Of a DNA stretch of 64,000 bases, positions 36,613 through 49,106 are shown one piece after another. The position numbers were made by a program, and so were the translations under genes. Within the stretch, counting starts at the first letter, position 1. The number at the start of each line of letters is the position of its first letter. The stretch is from contig NW_023998416.1 of assembly GCF_014805625.2 (NCBI RefSeq), forward strand, positions 30,816,068 to 30,880,067. The letters run 5' to 3'. The notes under the pieces were generated by a model. The model was not told the origin of the DNA. It saw nothing but the letters and a program-made list of their open reading frames with translations, and did no database searches. The DNA comes from Glossina fuscipes. Its lineage: Eukaryota > Arthropoda > Insecta > Diptera > Glossinidae.

Positions 36613-36690
36613 AGTGCGGTCAACCGCACTGAGATTCGAATCCGTCATCGCTAGATTGGCAGTTTCAAAGCTTATACCGTAGGCTATGTA
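36613..36690 (-). repeat. tRNA-like pol III promoter, possible SINE head or tRNA pseudogene
   Basis: The minus strand carries TAGCCTACGGTATAAGC, close to the A box, and 43-44 bases later GATTCGAATCT, which matches the B box consensus GGTTCGANTCC at 9 of 11 positions. This spacing is that of tRNA positions 8 and 52. The acceptor and anticodon stems do not form, so it is not a functional tRNA. The B box is directly followed by the palindrome agtgcggtcaaccgcact (36613-36630). It may be the head of a tRNA-derived SINE or an old tRNA pseudogene. No second copy was seen in this window. Confidence 0.35.
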
Positions 36691-39195
36691 TATTTTCACG
36701 AGAGAATTCAAACACTTCTTGCATATCTGGCATGCAACGTTCTACCTTATCTGCTGCAAGTACCATGGCATTTTAAATACCATAGCTTCCTCGTGTATGA
36801 ATAGTTTAATACTTTTTAGAATTTCTTACATGTATGTGCGTGCAATATACCAAGAACGGAGAGTGTATTACATTTTCACATACACAAGCCGCTCCCTGCC
36901 CCGCATCTAAATATAATCGCACAATCAACCCCTTTCATTATTTGTTTATTTCTTTTTTTTTGCTCTGAATACCCAGAAAAAAGACTACTACTAGAGATGG
37001 TAATCACAGAATATAATTCAGTTATGAGAAAATAATTTTCCACAACAAACTTATACCAAGAAGATGATGATATAGAGTGGAAACCGCCGCATACCCATAT
37101 ATATACGCACACACTTTTTTAAAAACCCATATAAACGCATATACATATATATTCATATAATTGGTGTCTGTATGAACATTTTTGAGAAAAACACAGAGAA
37201 ACCAAAAATCTTAAAAATAGAAAAAAAAAAAAACAATGAGAACAAAATCATAATAATAAACAATCTCATCATCAGTAAAAATGGGAAAAAGCGCTATAAA
37301 AACAACAACAGCGACAAGCTACGTTTAAGAAAATTGAGAAATATCCATTAAATTGTTGGATATGTGTATATATATGTGTTTAAAAGTATATAGTATAATT
37401 CTAGGAGTTGGTAGAGCACATTGAAAAAGCAAACATACATTTTGGCGTTGAAACGAATGTTGGAAGGGGAAGGTCTTAAAAACATGTAAATAAGAATTAT
37501 GAAAATAATAATGGAAAAAGGATTAAGAGCTACAATAACACATACATACGCATAATGTTGGCATAGCTATCAAGGAGACTGTTAAATAGAAAATTTTAGC
37601 GAATTACAGCAAGCGTTATAAGAAAGAAATGTTTCGCCTTTTTTTCTTTCTTTCACAGTTCAAACGAAGAAGCTTGAAATTCTAGACATTTGTAGGGTTT
37701 TATTTTATTTTTTATTGTATGTATGTAAGCGTATGATAAGTAGAAGCGTAGCCAGCATAGACGTTTTACACGCCAAAGCAAGAATTTCTTTTAACAACGT
37801 CTAAGAAAAAGTAACGTTGTGGTTACAGTTTTCCTTTTCTTTCTCGCTCGTGTTGATTTTAATTCCAAAGCAAAGGATAACGTCAACGGCAAGAAACATG
37901 CAGAGACGCAAATGTTGCTAGCGAAAGATACTCGTTGAGACAGACGTAATATACCTATGGTTACTTACGTCGTATGTTAACGCTTGTCGACAGGCAGTCG
38001 CGTATAATTATGGAATTCTGGTGATGATGCTAGTTTCTCAGTATTTAATTACTTTTTTTCCACCCTCTTTCATCACCCTGGTATACACAATAATTGTTAA
38101 CTGAGGGCATATCTAACTTATCCTTACACTGTAAGGTATTTACTCTCGCGCATATGTGTATGGATGTGTACATGTAAACCTCAACAATATTTATACTTTA
38201 TTTTATTATTCATTAAATGCCTGAATATAAGGAAACAAGACATTAACCTGTTTTTTAGATTTCAATCTAAATACATCCTTAGCTTGGAGTCCCGCTTTTT
38301 CCTTCGCTTCACCTAAAGCATTTAAGATTTATCACCTTTTCCGCGGACTTGTCGCATTTGTCTCGCAAGCATTACCGTATTAATAAAATATGTTATGCTG
38401 TTTAACGTGTCAAAGCGAAAGCAACTAACTGCCTTTCATACTTTGCCACCTAATCTTTTTTCGTATCCCCGTCCTTTTATCTAATATTAAAAACTAAATT
38501 AATTTTTTCGCTTTTTTCTCCTCTGAGACGCTATGGTTTTTCTTTCTCATATATAATATATTGTTTTTGCGTTTTGTTTTCAATTTTAAATTTTCTTCAA
38601 CTCAAAAGAAAAAACGAAAAAACAAAAAAAAAAAAACAATTCCATAAATGCAATTAAGCAATTATTTGAAATAATTTATTACTTTTAATGTTTTTATTTA
38701 TTTTTATTGCTTCTCGGTACATTCATGTTGTTTTCCCTTTTGTGTATACGGATGTCCAAATGGTAAACTTGTGCATATAAAATAATTTGTTTTTATAAAA
38801 ATTTTTCCTCATCTCTTTTATGCTTGTTATTATTTTTTTTTTTTTCGTTTTGGTTTTTAATTAAAAGTTTTTCAAAAGAAGAAATTTAATATTAATATAA
38901 CAACATTTTGTGTGTATGTGGCAATGTATGCTACTAGACAAGCAATGCTTGTTGAGTTTAACATATGAACATCTAACTGGCATACTTTTTGGTGCTTAAA
39001 GAAATGATTTTTGAAAAGAAAAATCATAAATAGTGGGGAACTTGGTGAGTTAGAATAACAAGAGTTTTAGAAGACATTTAGGATGAAATTAAACCTGCAT
39101 TAAAACAAAAAAAGGACCGTAACTTTCAACATTTTTTCAAATTTGTCATGAAGCGTTCTATCGGGACATATACCGTTTCAGTTATGTATTTACAC

Positions 39196-39215
39196 GCCGG
39201 TAACAAAGTACCGGC
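39196..39215. repeat. GC-rich perfect hairpin
   Basis: Arms GCCGGTA and TACCGGC with a six-base loop ACAAAG. The stem is strikingly GC-rich for its surroundings. The word caaagtaccg is repeated immediately downstream. Confidence 0.7.
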
Positions 39216-39523
39216 AAAGTACCGTTGAAAAGTACCTGCTAAAATCGTATTTTTAATAGATACCCGAGCATTTCGGTTACCTGAAGATCTTGATCAGTAA
39301 CTAATACATATACAAGTGAGGCCTAAAGGATTTACTTTAGAAATTAAGATGCCTTGGATAATCATGTGGCAACTTTTGTGACAAAACCTCATCGTTTTTA
39401 GTTCGCCTCATTTCACTCAAGTGTAAACAGCATGTCTCTTGGAAGCTTTTAAATATGTCGACTTTTGTGTATATTTAACGAAACTTTGAAACGCTTTTGA
39501 TGAGAAAGATTAAAATCCTATGC

Positions 39524-39542
39524 TATGTAGCTACGCTACATA
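39524..39542. repeat. Hairpin with 8-bp perfect arms
   Basis: TATGTAGC-TAC-GCTACATA, with a further GC pair beyond a one-base bulge. A similar ctatgctat vocabulary recurs near 44.65 kb. Confidence 0.55.
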
Positions 39543-40721
39543 TGCTATCTATGTGCGCTTATGCTGCCAGCTGTATGGGAAAAAATAGTAGCTAGAAATG
39601 TGCAATACTTGTGATATCCAATTTATTAGCCTTTGCACGCAGTGATTCACTAACAAAGCCCTCTGGCATGAATGCTCGGATGCTTCGGTGTTCTCACCGG
39701 CCCATCCATGAGATGAACAGTTACCGCATCGCACACTACCACCACTCGATGTTTTTTAATCGCATTGATGCAGCAATGATCTTTTTCATCATTCGAGATG
39801 CTTCTGCATTCAAGTTGAACGTACACAAATACTATCCTTTTCTTTTCCAACAGTCGTTCCAATTGTCGTTTCTGGTCACCATTAGACCGCACCCGCGCGT
39901 GCGTCTAAGTGGATGGGTACATAAAAAAACATATGAAGTCCGGATTTCCGCAAAAATTCCTCTAATTTTCTTTGCTTTCTTAATATAAGTTTAACGTAAT
40001 AAAGCAATATTTCTGGTTCTCTGTAACAGTGTTTAGTAGTTGTGTTATGATGTCGAACTAGCTAGTTAGCTTATGCGGCTTACTTCAGTAGAAGTGATAT
40101 TCATCAAAACACTTTCTATAGTGCTTTTAAAGTGAATACGGGGTCATGCGACTTATCTCGTCTTCAACAAGATAAGAGTGCCACTTTTGGAGAAAAACAG
40201 CCCTACGAACTCAAATCAGAATATTTTTGAAGTTAATTAGCAGCACAAAGAGGAAAGCCAGTGGCATTGACGTGCTACCGTTATGACTTATCTCATTCAA
40301 ATTGAAATAGTAATCATTATTTATAGGCCTCTTGCGCATCTTGTGGTAAGGGTATCGAAAATTCTCCACTTCCTTTACAAATGTAGCCGTAGTCGTTTTT
40401 TCACCTAGCTATCCCCTTACAGTGTTTTTGCGTTTGTGTGATAGAGTCTGCAGAATAAGGTTTTGTTACGAGTTATCTACAAACCTTAACCATTTACGAT
40501 AATCTGGAGTTTGGTTAGCGTTTTATAGTTAATTCGACGTCTTCGAAACCATGAGATCTAAACAGATTTCGTTTATTTGATGTCAGTGCAATTTTACGCA
40601 TGGATTCGTGTAGCCAAGGGGTTCAGAACGTCTGCGCAAAATCGTAGGCAAGCCAAGATTAAAGACTGCAAAGATTAAGTAAACTGGTTCGCAACAAATT
40701 TATTTACATTTATATTTATAA

Positions 40722-41113
40722 AAGTACTCCATATGCGGCAGACGTATTATAGTAATTCTTTTCCAACATTTCGGGCATTTATTGGACGCATCTTCATGTT
40801 GAAAGTGAAAGCAATTGCAGTTTCGCAAATCAGAATATTGCCATTAATAAGAATCTGTGCGTAAGCTAATCTTTGATGGAATCTCATCGTTTGCCTCAAG
40901 GACAAGATGATTTTTCTTGTTGTCTTTCAAAATCTTTTGCAAAGGATCTTTTTGCCCATAAATTTCTGATCTACAAAGAATCGAAAGTATTTAGAAATCC
41001 GATATAATTCCCCGATGCTTACTCGACACATCGGGAATGTATTGCTCGCCTTTGAAACAATATGCCTGCAGTAGTCTTCCCTGCCATTCTAGACTTTTCC
41101 ATTTTCAAGTCGA
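40722..41113 (-). pseudogene. Decayed coding relic with a cysteine-rich C-terminus; transposase origin possible
   Basis: Minus-strand conceptual translation, with frame changes, gives AYCFKGEQYIPDVSSKHRG, then LKDNKKNHLVLEANDEIPSK, then RNCNCFHFQHEDASNKCPKC followed by WKRITIIRLPHMEYFYKYK and a stop. The FKG...YxP...K.G stretch and the terminal Cys/His cluster recall piggyBac-type transposases, where a cysteine-rich domain ends the protein. No catalytic residues can be assigned and the resemblance is weak. The local GC rise matches other TE relics here. It may also be an unrelated pseudogene. Confidence 0.25.
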
Positions 41114-42321
41114 AAATATAGAAAGGCTGCCTGCTATGAAAATTAGCTAAACAGGTTCGTTAATCTATCCGTGCGTGAATTTAATTTTTACTTTAAGGAT
41201 ATAATTTATATAATTTTGCTTTATCAGTTTCATTAAGACCAAATATAAATTATCATCAATTAATTGCAACGGAATCTTTCGAACACACATCCTTGATGCA
41301 TAAAGAAACGAAAACGTTTAGTAGCTATATCTACAACCTTCGAGGTTTAGTCGAGGCATCAGAACTGCATCGCCCATTTATACTTTCTGTGCGGCAATGT
41401 ATTTTCAAATCGAACATGCTCAAGCACGGCTTGGTCATTCCCTTTGGTTCTGCTTATAGTTTCTCTTTGATTGATATAATAAAAAAAAAAAAAAAAAATT
41501 ATAATTCAAACTCTAATGATGAGTACTCAACGTTTGTTGTTGTAACATTTTTAACGACATGATTATTTAATTATTTAAAAATTGCTTTTTTAATCATAAG
41601 AATTTCTAGTTGAATTGTCCTTTTTTTTTGCTCTCTTAGTAAACAAACATTTATTTTCCTTTTGTCAGCGAAAAAATTCGAAAAAAATAAAGTACCGGCG
41701 ACCTCCTTCCATTTATTTCCTTTGTTTTCTTCTTTTTTCTTCCTTTGCTTACATTTCATATGGGCGACGAACATTTAATATTCTAATATAGAGGATAACA
41801 CAATAGACACAACGTTTTGATATATGAATGTGCATAAAATTACACGTTCGCTGAAAAATGTCTATAAGAAGGCATTACTTTTCCCCGCATATACAAACAT
41901 TTTCAAGTACGAGGAAATCAAACAATAAATTGTTGAAAAAAAAATTCCAACAATTTATCCGCAGACATCATATGCAAACATATGTGTATGAGTTAATACG
42001 TAACGTTGTTAGCTTTCAGTTAGTATTAGGTCTTTGAAGTTGAAATTGATACTACGGCTGAATTCATAATTCGCAAAAATTCATGTTTGTGTGTGCTCTT
42101 CTACATGACCCAATATATCAGAAAATTATTATATAAAACCATAAAACACTTATGTAAGGGTTTTTTTGTTTTTTTTTTTTTTAAATCACTGTAGTTTCCT
42201 TTCTTGCTTTATTCTACAGTATATATAATGAATAACTGCAGTTTACAATACAAAGAAAACCATATAAACCAACCGCACACTTATCGTAGATTATGGCAGT
42301 TTTTTCTTTTCTTCTTGTTTT

Positions 42322-42347
42322 CTGTTGTTGTTGTTGTTGTTGTTGTT
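42322..42347. repeat. (GTT)n microsatellite
   Basis: Eight GTT units; on the complement (AAC)n. Confidence 0.93.
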
Positions 42348-42580
42348 CGCTTTTAAATTATATTCTCTGGATATCTTAGAATTTCTTCTTTTGCATTTTT
42401 TACTTTTCCTTTGCGGATTTACTTGAAATTTGGCCGAATTGGGGCCAATAATAATATGAAAGGGGCACGAAACGGGAATGTGTAGCATGTAAAAAGAGAA
42501 AAACGATAATACACACAATACTCGATAAAATAAATCGCATTTGCTTACAATGAATTCACTTTTATTTATATACTTGCTAG

Positions 42581-42600
42581 TATATATATATATATATATA
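42581..42600. repeat. (TA)n microsatellite
   Basis: Ten TA units. Confidence 0.95.
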
Positions 42601-42769
42601 AGTAAGCATGTGCGTATACGAACAATTTAAAACAGGAAATACCTCTTATGCACGCAATATTTAACTGAAGAGAGAAAAAAGTATACTAAATATCATATAT
42701 TTATATATCCTGCGGGATACCATCATTACTGTCATCATTATCTGCCTCAACAATAACGACAACGACAAC

Positions 42770-42802
42770 GTCATCATCATCATCATCATCATTATTATCA
42801 TC
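42770..42802. repeat. (CAT)n microsatellite
   Basis: CAT/TCA units, preceded by an aacgacaacgacaacg imperfect trinucleotide tract and followed by ATT and ATC variants. Confidence 0.92.
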
Positions 42803-42887
42803 ACTGTCACTACTATTGTTATAATGATATTTGAAACCGAACTCGCAAACTCATCATCATAAGCTTGAGGAAAGTTTCAAGTTTTCA

Positions 42888-42890
<3 letters not shown>

Positions 42891-42937
<47 letters not shown>

Positions 42938-42947
42938 NNNNNNNNNN

Positions 42948-42994
<47 letters not shown>
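42891..42994. repeat. Poly(A) tract interrupted by an assembly gap of 10 N
   Basis: 47 A, then N at 42938-42947, then 47 A. Equal flanks around exactly ten N suggest a scaffolding placeholder, so the true length and content between the two A runs are unknown. Confidence 0.95.
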
Positions 42995-42996
<2 letters not shown>

Positions 42997-43372
42997 AGAA
43001 ATTTATTTTAGAAATACCTATGTATTTACGTATGCATGTACGTGCTTTTGTTCAGACTAAAAAGTCTTTCCATAACACATGGCCTTTGTTAAGAAAAGTA
43101 TTCTCTTTTTCTCTTTCTTTTTTTTTTGCTATGAATTCTTTGCGAAGAAAAGTCAAATATTGTCAAATATCCGCCTATCGTTCCGCATGTAGGTGTGATA
43201 TAGTTTTTCGTACTATTTGTGTTTCTTCTTCCTCTGCTCACACTCTCGCTCCTCGCTTTCCATAGCTAATCTTTATTATGTCATGCTTTACCATTAAATT
43301 TCTTTTATGATTTTGACTTTTTCAATTTTTTTAAAGAAATTTATTGAAATTGTTGAAGAGAAAAAAAATTTG

Positions 43373-43390
43373 TTTTTTTTTTTTTTTTTT
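43373..43390. repeat. Poly(T) run
   Basis: Eighteen consecutive T, less than 400 bases from the gap-containing poly(A) tract and of opposite polarity. Confidence 0.85.
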
Positions 43391-43518
43391 GCGTGAATTC
43401 TCTAACATCATCGACCGTTCTTAACGATTTCCCTTTATTGAAGATAGAAGCACACATGTGCTTATTACGTATGAGAGATAATTCAGAATGACTTCTTTCT
43501 TTTATTTATTTTCTTTTG

Positions 43519-43521
<3 letters not shown>

Positions 43522-43551
<30 letters not shown>
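43522..43551. repeat. (TA)n microsatellite
   Basis: About fifteen TA units. Confidence 0.95.
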
Positions 43552-43557
<6 letters not shown>

Positions 43558-44383
43558 GCAATCTAAATGGGTTTTTATCTATCACACGTCATACCCGTAA
43601 TATCTTTTCATTCTCTCGTTCTCATTAGTTACGTTTTCTATAGAAAAAGGGAATTTATTTTATGATTTTTCTCGGCTGTAATTGAATATTCGCTCTTTTC
43701 TTATTTTTCTTACGTTAATATTTTAGAGATTCTATCGTCGTTTATTGCCATTTTAAATTTTCATTATTAATATCAAAAATTATATTTAAAAGGTTGGGTG
43801 GCGGGGTGGCTGCCGGCAGATAAATTTTATTTATCATCAAAATATGTTTGTTTATCTCTTCCTTTCTTTACTTTATGTTTGGTTGCGTTAAGTGTTTGCA
43901 TATGCGATTTATGACCAATCGCTTTGATCTCGAGTGCTTATATGCATTCATTTACGCTCATGCGAAATGTTAATATTCTATCGGAAAGAAAAGTTTATCT
44001 TCGACTATAAAACATTTTAAAAGAAATTTCGAAGATTTAATGAATTGCAAAGATATGATGATGATTGCCTATAAAGCTTAATATAATCAGATCGTGATAT
44101 GTTGCACTTCTTGCTGTATCAGAGAGCAACACTTGATTTCCGTTATTACTTTATTTGCTTCTGCGGATTATATGTCGTGATGAGAGTTCATCTTTCTCGA
44201 GTGAACGAAAGTTCTTGGCAATTGATAGCAACGATAATAAACTAAGACCATCAAGAGCAGTTTTTTAACCGTTCTAAACTTTCCGGAGAGTGTAGAGATA
44301 TTCTTTCAAGTTCTCTTACATATTTGAATTTTGCTGTGATAAGAAAGATTCTTTAAAAGTAGACCCTGATCAAACTATATTAA

Positions 44384-44446
44384 GCGAGGGGGAGAGAGAA
44401 AGAGAGATAGAAAGATGGAGATAGAGATAGAGGGAGACAGACCCGT

Positions 44447-44488
<42 letters not shown>
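44384..44488. repeat. Long purine (GA)n tract
   Basis: Over 100 bases almost purely of GAGA, GATA and GACA units, ending in about fifteen perfect GA pairs. In flies GAGA motifs bind Trithorax-like (GAGA factor), so the tract may be more than simple repeat; that is inference. Confidence 0.93.
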
Positions 44489-44493
<5 letters not shown>

Positions 44494-46238
44494 CGTTGTC
44501 GTTGTTAACATCGCTGCGCAATGAATGTGTGCGGTGTTGTACGCTATAAATTCCTTTCACCTGTCACACTGTTAAGAAGGATTATTATTTGGGTTTGAGG
44601 ATGACCTCGAGGATTATGGATCTAAAAAAGACTGCTTGGACTTACTTCACCGACACAGTAGCATATTATGCTATAGTATTCTATGTTATACTACTCTATA
44701 TGCTTCCCCATGCTATATGTTTTATACATAGTTGTAGAATAAGTAAATAACATTTATATGCAGTAAGTTTATCTAATAAATAATAGAGGACTACTACCCT
44801 AATCCTACTTCGTACGTACTACTACACAATCTACTCAGCTATTCGGCACAAACAACATGATTTCTATGCATTCGTTTCTTAAATATTTCAAAGTCCAGAA
44901 TAGGAGCCTATTGGGAAAAGAGTGCGAAGCCTTTCACTTTCAGTCTTACGCATTTGATTAGCTGGAGTGTTTTAGTGTTAAGAGATAAAGTCTAAAGATG
45001 AGAAAACCAGATGTATTTATGTAATCTTTAAATAGAGTAAAATCGATACGATAAGTTACGCTTATAAAATCTTTTATATCAGTTACATAACTAATCTAAA
45101 GATTGTTTTTTTCTTTCATGAAATATTACTGTAAAAATGAACCAAAATTCTTTAAGATTTAAGCAGCAAAAGAAATCTCTGCTACTACACATAATCATGG
45201 TTATTCAAGTCTCAATGCGGTTACAGCTGACGGGCAGTGGGTGAAATGTAGCATTAGATATCTTAGCGTTTAAAGGAAATGTTGCAGCATTTACTTGCAC
45301 CAAATTGCTATATTTAGTAGCCAATGGATTTAATCAACTGCTCAGGGCATTTTAAGCGATACGAAATCGATAGAAATGAAAAGCATTGTTTTTTGTTTTT
45401 TTTCAGCTAAGCCAGGCTAGTGGATATGCACAGACACCGCCTAAATATGTGGGAGGGTGTTAAACGTATATAAACAGTAAACTACTATTTTGCTACTTTA
45501 ATTTCACGCGTTGTTTATATAATTTTTATATAAAATTTATGGTTGATTTAAACGAGAGATTTTTTATTAGAAAATTTATTTTATATTTAATTCGTGGGTG
45601 GGTATATGCTATGCATTAACATTACGTATCGTGTGCGCGGTGTATTTTGCATTGACTTGTGCTTAGTTTTAATTAAGAGCATTTGTTAATTATTAATTGT
45701 TTAGCGTTAGTGTCGTTGTTGTCGTCGTTTTTGTTTTTGCATGTAACGTGTAGCAATTATTTTGGTTCCGAATAAATTTATTGTGGCTTAGTTTTCTTTT
45801 ATATAAAAATTTATGCTGACTTTGTTGTCGCTAACGTTGTTTTTGTTTTGTTCTACGCATAATGTTATTTGCCCATACATTGCCGTCCATTTGTTTTTCA
45901 ATTAGTCATCAATTAAATTCATTCAAGCATATTTAATTGTTTATATTAATTTTGTATGATATTTGAAAAAGTATAACATGTTTGCTTAACTCAACGGCCA
46001 AAGAACGTAAACATGAAACAAAACAACTTGGAAATCTAGTGAAAACTAACTTTTGGACTGAAATCTGCTCTGGCTTGTCTGCCTACTGTATCTAATCTGT
46101 TGGATATCTAAGATTTTTTGAGCTAATTCAGGTTTACTGTTGGAAGAAGATGTGATTTGCAAAAGATAACATCAATGCCGAAGAAGTTGAAGAGACAAAC
46201 AAAACTGAAAATGAATGGCAAGCAGTTAGTCGTCGTCC

Positions 46239-46565
46239 ATATTTATAACCTACACAGTTTGTGGCACCGAGCATATTATGTTTGTGCGGTCATACGTAAC
46301 ACCCAGGCTTAGATAGACCCACCCATTGTTATACTAATTGATTAAGAAAACGCTCTTAGTTTGTATGTCCGTCTGCCCCATTTGTATCTGCTCATGCATT
46401 TTTGTCTTCAACCTGCAGATCGGAATGACTTTTTGATGAAATTTGCTGCGTTGGGGTACATTGACGCAAGAAACAAGGCTAGTAAAAATGTTTCCGATCA
46501 ATCCACTTTTCCGAGCATTGTGATTTTCAAAAGTTTTCGACAAAATTCGCTGAGCAATCGCAGTT
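46239..46565 (+). repeat. Dispersed repeat copy
   Basis: Blocks tttataacctacacagttt, atgtttgtgcggtcatacg, taacacccaggcttagatag, tgtatgtccgtctgcccc, a cttcaacctgcagatcgg block and a diverged 3' part. Same order as the 30.4 kb copy. The short open frames here on both strands are a by-product of the repeat. Confidence 0.55.
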
Positions 46566-48448
46566 TGTCATTCTAAATTGGTACGAAAATCGGGTTCGGT
46601 TGGGTCAAGTTTTTTAACCTGCTCTCTTCTAACCTTTTCTACAGACCTTCATTCGTTACCTTGTAAAAAATACCTAATTTCCAATATTTCATGATGAAAA
46701 TTGATTCATAAAATTAGTAAATTAGCAAAGAAATCTATCTTACCGAATCATGTAGGTTTATTTTGTGCGCGCCACAGCATATAAGGATTCTCAGGATATG
46801 TAAACTTTAACATGGCAAACAGACCTAATTGTTAACATTTAATGACGAAAATTTGTTTTCAAAAGTAATTTGGTATTAAAGTTAGGTGGACTAAATTTGA
46901 ACCATATGACTCTGTTTCTTGGTACACACTCCATATGAGATTTCTGAGAAAAATTTTTAATTTTTAAAACTTTATTATGAAAATTGGTCCTTAGCAGGAG
47001 TTTAGCAAAGAACTAATCGGTACGAAATTTACATCAAATAAATCCATTTTTTAAGGCTCTAACAAATATAGAGATTATCACGAAAAGGAAGCCCTAATAT
47101 GGGGAGAAAGTTGATATCCAATTTTTAATGACAGAGACTGAAAATTAATAAAATGATTACGAAGCCTGCGCTATAACAGCACAAGAGCATGCCCCATTAA
47201 AATCAATATATCGAACATTATTTTTAATTTTATTGCAACGCAGTGGAGTGAACGCCTTGCTGACAGGGTTTTGCTAATTGTGAGCTATAAATTAACACAT
47301 CCAAGTTATGAACGGCACTTGGCAATACGATAAGGTAATTTAAACGAATATTCCGAAAGGATCTTGCTCAGACGAGAGGAATTGGGAATTGGGAATTATT
47401 TGCGTTCGTAGTACTAGCCAATGCTGTATCATTATAGAAAGAGAAATTGCCCTTAATCATAAATTACAAAATCCTCTGACTTTCTGGAACCAACATCTTT
47501 AGGTAATTCAAAGAATCGCTTTAGGCAGCGAATAGGATTAACACAGGTGTTCACCAAAGGGTAAGTGGTTAAGAAACCTGCGCATGTAAAAGAGTAAAGC
47601 TATGCTTGGATTTGGAAGCCTTCTAGTCTGCCTAGAGATATTCTTTATTGTCAAATATTCAAATGAAAGGAATGAAAATTGTTGAATGTGCCCAGCCGCA
47701 CACTTTGAAAAATCGTGTTTCAAGAATGATGCGCGTGGTATCCGCATATTGTAATACAATTATGTTTATTACTATTATTTTCGGTTTCGTAGCAAGAATT
47801 ATAGTTTTGTACAATTTTTCACTGTATAAGAAATCATTGAAGTCAATAAATGAGAATTGATGTCTTTAACTATCACAATTCGCGTATGTAATATCCATGC
47901 AATAAGTTATTCGTGTAGTGAAGTTAGTTGAGTTAATAATTATTTTAAATATAGATTCGAGAGGTATACGATTACTAACACACTTACTTGTCTCCAACAC
48001 TTCCATTCATATTTTTTTATTAATGTTGTATGAAATTATCGCATTAATTTTCATTAAGGTCATCGTAAGGGCAGAGACTAACAAATAAAAATATTATTTC
48101 GTTTTACTTCTTCTCATGTTGTTGCTTTTGGCCTTTCTTGTTTTTTAATAAAATGCCCTTAAAATGTAATAAAAATAATCACTTTAGGTTTTTATGGCAT
48201 TGATGGTGCATTAATCCAATTGTACATTTTCCATAATATAAAATAAAATTCTAGTGAAAAGAGCGTTAAGCATGACCGCTGATATACGGCCGCGTAAGCG
48301 AAGCAAGCAAATACAACATTAATGCAATAACATTAACGTCAAAATGCCTGAACAGTGTCAAAACATTTTGCAAATCTAATGAGCCTCAACGGCATTAGAG
48401 GCTAAATAAAAAATGAAAAGTAAAAAATGCTACAGAGATATAGACAAA

Positions 48449-48478
48449 AAAGATATATATATATATATGTATATATGA
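48449..48478. repeat. (TA)n microsatellite
   Basis: TA units with one TG interruption. Confidence 0.9.
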
Positions 48479-49064
48479 AAAAGAGCAGACAAAAATGTTT
48501 TAAAAGCCATATAACACAACATTGACAGACAAGTCAGCTGGTATGATTGTGTGGGCTTAAGCGAATGGTTGTGGCCTTAAAAAACATATAACAATATCTG
48601 CAACTATATTAAAGCGAAGAGGAGAACGGAAAGCAAGAAAAGAAATGTTTATAAGAAAATAAGGAAAAACTGAAAGAAATTAAAAGTACTTTACACGCAT
48701 ACACACTCTTAGTTTTGCTACCCTTCGCTGGGTGTGAAATTGGGTATTAAAGAAGGCAAACGAAGAAGTTTCTTATTATTCTTGAAGGCTCTCACTACAA
48801 GGGATATTTCGAGTAGTTATCGTAACGCGGATGGAGAGAGTTTGGTTGCCAAGCAAATTTTTCGACTTTTTCAACCTTTCCCCGATTGTTGTTGCTATTG
48901 TTGTGTTACAGACATTTGCTTAGTCAGTGATTTTTACATCATTGTTATTGTTGTTGCTGCTGACGTTGTTGTAATAAACTGGTGTGAACAATTCCTACAA
49001 AACATACGTCACAACAAATTTATGATTGTTTCGTACTTTGGACTTTGGTCTCTTTGCGCATCCA

Positions 49065-49106
49065 CATCTATCTGTCTATCCGTCTATCCACCTATCTATC
49101 TATCTG
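49065..49106. repeat. (TATC)n microsatellite, imperfect
   Basis: TATC units with CTGTC, CCGTC and CCACC variants. The nearby open frame on the plus strand runs through it and is not supported as a gene. Confidence 0.88.

Larger units (their letters stand above)
36700..40715. other. Non-coding DNA
   Basis: Mostly A/T-rich. A GC-richer patch at 39.55-39.99 kb has frames open on both strands (125 codons plus, 80 and 61 codons minus) without recognisable motifs; it may be an unidentified transposon relic. Confidence 0.45.
41120..46230. other. Non-coding DNA rich in simple repeats, with the assembly gap
   Basis: The densest cluster of microsatellites in the window (42.3-44.5 kb) surrounds the N gap. 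The 89-codon frame at 41293-41562 is followed by an A run but is not recognisable. Confidence 0.5.

Noticed and set aside
39611..39988. 125-codon plus frame with overlapping minus frames
   Set aside because: Open on both strands because of higher GC; no motif recognised on either. Possibly a transposon relic, but not supported.
41293..41562. Processed retrogene with poly(A) tail
   Set aside because: An A run lies inside the frame near its end, but the encoded sequence is unrecognised and no target duplication was seen.
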